Assembly: GCA_016294105.1 (NCBI GenBank)
Contig: JAEDCN010000011.1
Span: 1 to 62,988, forward strand
Source: Treponema sp.
GTDB taxonomy: Bacteria > Spirochaetota > Spirochaetia > Treponematales > Treponemataceae
Direction: 5' to 3'
DNA: 62,988 nt
In this document: positions 59,191-62,988 of the stretch, piece by piece
How the letters are laid out: every line of letters begins with the position of its first letter
Numbering within the stretch: the stretch's first letter is position 1
The notes under the pieces: model-generated
Told to the model about the DNA's origin: nothing
Database searches by the model: none
What the model saw: the letters and a program-made list of their open reading frames with translations, nothing else
Made by a program: the position numbers and the translations under genes

Positions 59191-60399
59191 CTAAAACTCC
59201 ATAAGCAAAAAGTCTTTTATATTTTTGTGAATTATTCCATTTTGTGAAAAATCAAGGTCATCCATTGAAACAACGTATTTTGGATAACTATCTTTTACAA
59301 AATTGTAGACAGAAAATTCTCGCTTTATGGTTTCTTCATTTGCCAAAAGATATGCAACTTGTATGTAGATTTTTTTCCCTTGTTTTTCTGCAATAAAGTC
59401 TATTTCTAAATCGCCTTTTTTTCCAACATAAACCTTATAGTTTCTTCGCAAAAGTTCTAGGCAAACAATATTTTCTAGAACTTGGTCTATATTTTGAATA
59501 TTTTTACCAAAAAGCGCTTCTCGTAATCCGTGGTCTGCACAATAATATTTTTCATTAACGGTAACAATTTTTTTTCCTTCTAAATCATAACGATTAATTT
59601 TGTAAAAAAGAAAAGCATCTGAACAGAATTTTAGATAATTCAAAATTGTGTCGTGGGATATTTTTCGATTTTCACTTTTAAAATATTTTGAAAGTGATGT
59701 TGCGCTAAAAATATGTCCAATGTTTGAAAAAGCATAAGCAACAATTCGCTCTAAAGTATCAACATCACGAATATTATTTCTTTTTACTACATCTTTTAAA
59801 ACTACAGAATTGTATATATCAATCAAATATTGACTTTTTGCTGAATCATCATCAGGAAAATTTGAAAGAAAAGGCATTCCCCCTGTTTTTAAAAACTGCA
59901 TAAAGCAAGTGGATTTATCTACATTCGGATTCTTAATAAGATTCATTTCAAAAAATTCTGCAAATGAAAAAGGATAAATTACAAATTCAACATAACGACC
60001 AGCCAAATATGTTGCCAATTCTCCAGATAGAAGTTTTGCGTTGGAACCGGTTATGTAAATATCACAATCAAAATCTATACGACAAGAATTTATACATTTT
60101 TCCCAGCCATCAACTTCTTGAATTTCATCAAAAAAAAGATAGATTTTTCCTTTTGCGTTTTTTTGAAAATCCGTAATTTTCTTATAAAGGCTTTCTACAT
60201 CTAAAAACTGAGAATTTGAAAATTGTTCAAAATTTATACAAAGAAAATTTTCTTCGCTTATGCCGGATTCTTTAAGTTCATTTTTTACAAGTTCCAGCAT
60301 TACAGATTTTCCTGCACGTCTTATTCCTGTAAAAACTTTTATCAAATCCGTATTCATAAATGGTCTGATTCTTTGCATGTATATTTTGCGTTTTATCAT
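59191..60399 (-). CDS. AAA-family ATP-binding protein with DUF4143
   Basis: A 402-residue protein: Walker A FTGIRRAGKSVML (about residues 24-36), Walker B KIYLFFDEIQEV (about 88-99), sensor YITGSNAKLLS, then a C-terminal DUF4143 region with a PD-(D/E)XK-like stretch (GKKGDLEIDFIAEKQGKKIYIQ). This family is abundant in Treponema and gut anaerobes; function unknown. A -10-like TGaTAAAAT ends 6 nt before ATG 60399, so it too may be leaderless. Confidence 0.87.
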   Translation of the reverse strand: MIKRKIYMQRIRPFMNTDLIKVFTGIRRAGKSVMLELVKNELKESGISEENFLCINFEQFSNSQFLDVESLYKKITDFQKNAKGKIYLFFDEIQEVDGWEKCINSCRIDFDCDIYITGSNAKLLSGELATYLAGRYVEFVIYPFSFAEFFEMNLIKNPNVDKSTCFMQFLKTGGMPFLSNFPDDDSAKSQYLIDIYNSVVLKDVVKRNNIRDVDTLERIVAYAFSNIGHIFSATSLSKYFKSENRKISHDTILNYLKFCSDAFLFYKINRYDLEGKKIVTVNEKYYCADHGLREALFGKNIQNIDQVLENIVCLELLRRNYKVYVGKKGDLEIDFIAEKQGKKIYIQVAYLLANEETIKREFSVYNFVKDSYPKYVVSMDDLDFSQNGIIHKNIKDFLLMEF

Positions 60400-60448
60400 A
60401 CTAACATTTTATCAGTTATAGTCGCCAAAATCAAGATGAAACATATTT

Positions 60449-60865
60449 TTAGCGATTATAACCTATATTTTCTTCCGTTATCTTCAGTTCTTTTACCACG
60501 TCTTTTATCAAGTCTACCGTCATTTCTAATTGTGAAATTGCGTCTTCTGCTGGGTAGTCACTTGTTCTCCATTGCGAGAATCTCCCATCGTTTTTATATT
60601 CTTCGCTATCAAAAATCTTGTATAGCATGTCGTCTGGGCTGTCGTCTGTAATTCCAAAGTAATGCAGGATCATGCACAGGCTGGTGATGTTGCAGGTAAT
60701 TGGAGCTAGAGGTTTCTTGGTTTCAGGAATATTATCATCCTTCTTATATTTCAATTCCCCTGTAATTTTATCGTATTCATCTTTTTCGCTTTTCCGATAC
60801 CAAATATATTTATTATCTCTTTGGCAGTAATAGGGAACACTTAAATTTATTTGATTACTGCTCAT
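60449..60865 (-). CDS. truncated C39-like (papain-fold) protein
   Basis: A 138-residue protein from ATG 60865. The opening NLSVPYYCQRDNKYIW and later CNITSLCMILHYFGI match the Gln and Cys regions of C39-like peptidases. The following part lacks the catalytic His and Asp region, and the gene ends early. No signal peptide from this start. It overlaps the upstream glycan-binding gene by 11 nt. Probably a decayed or non-catalytic member. Confidence 0.55.
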   Translation of the reverse strand: MSSNQINLSVPYYCQRDNKYIWYRKSEKDEYDKITGELKYKKDDNIPETKKPLAPITCNITSLCMILHYFGITDDSPDDMLYKIFDSEEYKNDGRFSQWRTSDYPAEDAISQLEMTVDLIKDVVKELKITEENIGYNR

Positions 60866-61958
60866 TAATGTCTCCAAAAAGCCAATGATTCTCAAAATAA
60901 TAGTTTATTTCTGCAATGCATGTGTCATTGTATTTTTCACCATGGTAAATTTCTGTAAAATCTACAATAGTACTTCTACAAGGTATATATTGATAGCTTA
61001 AAGTATTATCTTTTAATAAAAAATAATCTGCAACATATTTTACTCTATTATTTTTTAGATACAAGGATTCACTTTGGGCATATCCATTAATAATGGCCAT
61101 TTTATCGCTAGATTTTCCTAGCGATATCTCAATTTTCATCATGTCATCCTCGGTGTTCTCCACGTAGCTTGTGGCGGGATTCCCGTCAAAGGCGTTCTGC
61201 AGGCCATATTTCAATGGATCATTCAAATCCCACAAAAAATCTGATGCATATATATTTATATAATCCCAATTTTTTAATGCAAATCCAGGCAAATACTCAC
61301 AGTACTCCGTTTCTGCAGGTTCTTCTTCAAACAGATAATAGTGGGCGGCTGTAATGAAGCCAACGGGCTGACCCTTTACTTTGCGAACATCATTGAATTT
61401 TGTTCCTGGCACTTCTTTTGTATCAAATCTAAAGCGGTTTTCATAGTATAGTATCCCCTTGTTCTTGTCTTTCCCTTTTATTATTTGATAAGTTCTTACA
61501 GCATAGTAAAATGATCTTCCATCTGTATCAATATTCAAGGTGGGATGAAGAAATAACAGCCTGTCTCTGCCATTTTCTACCCTGACCAGGCCAAGAAAAT
61601 AATGCTTTTCCGAGACCCATGACACTCCCTCCATCATTTTTTTTGTGTCATTCATTCTGTTTCCCGGCACAAGCACCCAATAGAATGTGTCCCCATTGAC
61701 AGCCTCCTTGAAGACCTTCGTTTCCTCAAGACACACATTCTGTTCGGGAAAGTGCCTTCCTTCCAAATGACTAAAACTTATCTTCTCACAGTAGTCAAAT
61801 ACTTCCTTGTGATTTTCCATGAACTTTTTTGTTTCGGCTTCTGTCAGCTCATTCATCAACTCCCATTCCGTCGGCACGAGGGCCTTCATTGTCGGTGCCT
61901 GAGCGTGCAGGCTGCTGCCAATCAAAATTGTCAGTAAAAAGAATGTAAGTTTATTCAT
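60855..61958 (-). CDS. secreted protein with NADase-type glycan-binding domain
   Basis: A 367-residue exported protein (signal MNKLTFFLLTILIGSSLHAQ). Residues about 30-210 are a domain I do not recognise. The C-terminal part (about 235-360) looks like the NADase-type glycan-binding, discoidin-like domain: ASDFLWDLNDPLKYGLQNAF, DGNPATSYVE, IINGYAQSESLYLKNNRVK. It is probably at the cell surface or periplasm. I chose ATG 61958 because it begins the signal peptide. It is cotranscribed with the C39-like gene. Confidence 0.75.
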   Translation of the reverse strand: MNKLTFFLLTILIGSSLHAQAPTMKALVPTEWELMNELTEAETKKFMENHKEVFDYCEKISFSHLEGRHFPEQNVCLEETKVFKEAVNGDTFYWVLVPGNRMNDTKKMMEGVSWVSEKHYFLGLVRVENGRDRLLFLHPTLNIDTDGRSFYYAVRTYQIIKGKDKNKGILYYENRFRFDTKEVPGTKFNDVRKVKGQPVGFITAAHYYLFEEEPAETEYCEYLPGFALKNWDYINIYASDFLWDLNDPLKYGLQNAFDGNPATSYVENTEDDMMKIEISLGKSSDKMAIINGYAQSESLYLKNNRVKYVADYFLLKDNTLSYQYIPCRSTIVDFTEIYHGEKYNDTCIAEINYYFENHWLFGDINEQ

Positions 61959-62059
61959 AATCCATGTCTCCCATTTGAACATTCAAGAATGATAATTCGT
62001 CTGTAGTATAGATAAGCTCATTGATTTTTACTAGCGGATAAACGTCTGTTGAATTGTAA

Positions 62060-62917
62060 TCAATAAATCGTCTCCTCCTGATTTTCCATCTGTCGAATCA
62101 ACTCAATGTTCTTCCGCTCAATTTCCGTAAAATCTGACTCGGAAAAGTTTGGGTTTGGCTTGTACCAGCTGAACCCAGAGAAATATTCCTTCAAATCCTG
62201 GGACTTGAAATCATATCCGTGGATTGCGTAGAAGGCGTTCCGTAACAGTCTCAGTTGGTCGTTGGACAAGAAAAACAGGTCTTGTTGCTTTATAAGTTTT
62301 ATCATTAAATCCTCATTATTCCAATAAATGGTATCACCATTATGGCGTATATACAAATGTGAATCTTCAGTGTCTAAACCGTAATATAACAGGGATACTT
62401 TTAAATACTCATTATTTTCAGATGAGATGTAATCTGGTAATCTAAAAGACCACTTTGTTGTCTTTTTATCACTGCGTTCCACATTCAGTGATTTTAAGAC
62501 ACTTTCATCCCTGCTATTTTTTATATCAATGCTAGAAATATATAATTCAGGATTTCTCGAAGCATTATAAGCAAATGACATATTTACAGGTTCACCATTC
62601 GGATTTTTATAGAGATGAATATTATGCCAATAATTTATATTCAATGGACTCGTTCCACTTTGCAGATTTCGATAAGATATAACAATGCTTCTGCTAGATG
62701 ATTCGGGAATAATGAGTGAAAAATTAATCTCAATTTTATCGTCCACCAAGCAATGTTCTTTATACAAAGAAGTAATGTCTATTAGAGAGTTATTTTTTAA
62801 TACAGAATACTTAATAATATCGTTTTCAGAAGTTATGTTAAAATCATACGGAATTACAATAGTATTTCCCACGGTTCCAAAACCAAGTGGTGAACATTCT
62901 ATAGTTATAGGTAACAC
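62060..62917 (-). CDS. YARHG-domain protein, 5' end uncertain
   Basis: The C-terminal about 70 residues match the YARHG domain (LRLLRNAFYAIHGYDFKS, FSWYKPNPNFSES, IERKNIELIRQMEN), common in extracellular proteins of spirochaetes and Firmicutes. The N-terminal beta-rich part is unrecognised and lacks a signal peptide from the GTG at 62917. The frame is open 40 nt further upstream without ATG. An ATG at 62988 starts a short frame that stops at about 62938, so a frameshift may have split the 5' end. Confidence 0.65.
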   Translation of the reverse strand: MLPITIECSPLGFGTVGNTIVIPYDFNITSENDIIKYSVLKNNSLIDITSLYKEHCLVDDKIEINFSLIIPESSSRSIVISYRNLQSGTSPLNINYWHNIHLYKNPNGEPVNMSFAYNASRNPELYISSIDIKNSRDESVLKSLNVERSDKKTTKWSFRLPDYISSENNEYLKVSLLYYGLDTEDSHLYIRHNGDTIYWNNEDLMIKLIKQQDLFFLSNDQLRLLRNAFYAIHGYDFKSQDLKEYFSGFSWYKPNPNFSESDFTEIERKNIELIRQMENQEETIY

Positions 62918-62988
62918 GATAGCTTCTTCTAATTTATTTAGCTCAAATTTCGAGTTTTAAATAAATTTACAAAAAAGGCGTAATCCAT

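Noticed and set aside
1..62988. tRNA or rRNA genes, transposases, integrases
   Set aside because: Intergenic regions were read for tRNA T-loop-like sequences and coding regions for transposase or integrase motifs; none was convincing. A covariance-model tRNA scan would settle the first point.

Overview
The window looks like a chromosomal segment of an anaerobic, probably host-associated spirochaete of the Treponema type. This is inferred from gene content: short spirochaetal lipoboxes, a LysM/Hsp70-like membrane protein beside a lytic transglycosylase, YARHG and NADase-type glycan-binding exported proteins, several [FeFe]-hydrogenases and an NfnAB transhydrogenase. No rRNA, tRNA, CRISPR array, transposase or prophage was seen. 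Sixty genes or gene remnants are described.

Layout. 0.2-1.8 kb: a hicBA toxin-antitoxin pair between two near-identical 139-bp promoter-carrying repeats, then a DTW-domain tRNA modification gene. 1.8-10.2 kb: ftsK, a DAACS symporter, exoA, a rhomboid protease, a MATE exporter and a queuosine-precursor-type transporter. 10.4-15.5 kb: a hydrogenase locus with a PAS-containing sensory [FeFe]-hydrogenase, a SpoIIE-type phosphatase, two thioredoxin-like [2Fe-2S] proteins and a second (group B-like) [FeFe]-hydrogenase. 15.6-20.4 kb: a HAD phosphatase, an acyl-CoA synthetase, an NlpC/P60 protein with a beta-rich tail and a lipoprotein. 20.4-25.1 kb: a NADH-linked, HydABC/HndABCD-type [FeFe]-hydrogenase operon behind an 18-bp Rex-like operator. 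25.5-33.8 kb: slyX, metK-nth-mscS, mntP and a NifX-like gene, galKT and luxS. 33.8-41.3 kb: a sugar ABC transporter (no ATPase) with a pdxA-like gene, convergent with an outer-membrane protein plus sialidase pair. The outer-membrane gene carries an 11-G tract just before its signal sequence. 41.4-49.9 kb: rsmG, a TPR/Mrr-like protein, an Hsp70-SBD/LysM protein, a lytic transglycosylase and nfnAB.

From about 49.9 kb the sequence becomes clearly more A+T-rich and nearly all genes lie on the minus strand: a VapBC-type pair, DUF2442, pstSCAB-phoU-phoB-phoR, an hsdS remnant, a DUF1016 nuclease, a DUF4143 ATPase and a run of exported proteins. The pst/pho block lies between two copies of a hairpin repeat (49871-49912 and 57231-57270).

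How the parts fit: HydABC and NfnAB can together move electrons among ferredoxin, NAD(H), NADP(H) and H2, a Rex site would tie hydrogenase expression to the NADH/NAD ratio, and the sensory hydrogenase/phosphatase pair would report H2. GalKT, the sugar transporter and the sialidase point to use of host or dietary glycans. A recurrent promoter architecture is seen: at least nine genes have a -10 box ending 6-7 nt before the start codon and no Shine-Dalgarno sequence, which predicts leaderless mRNAs.
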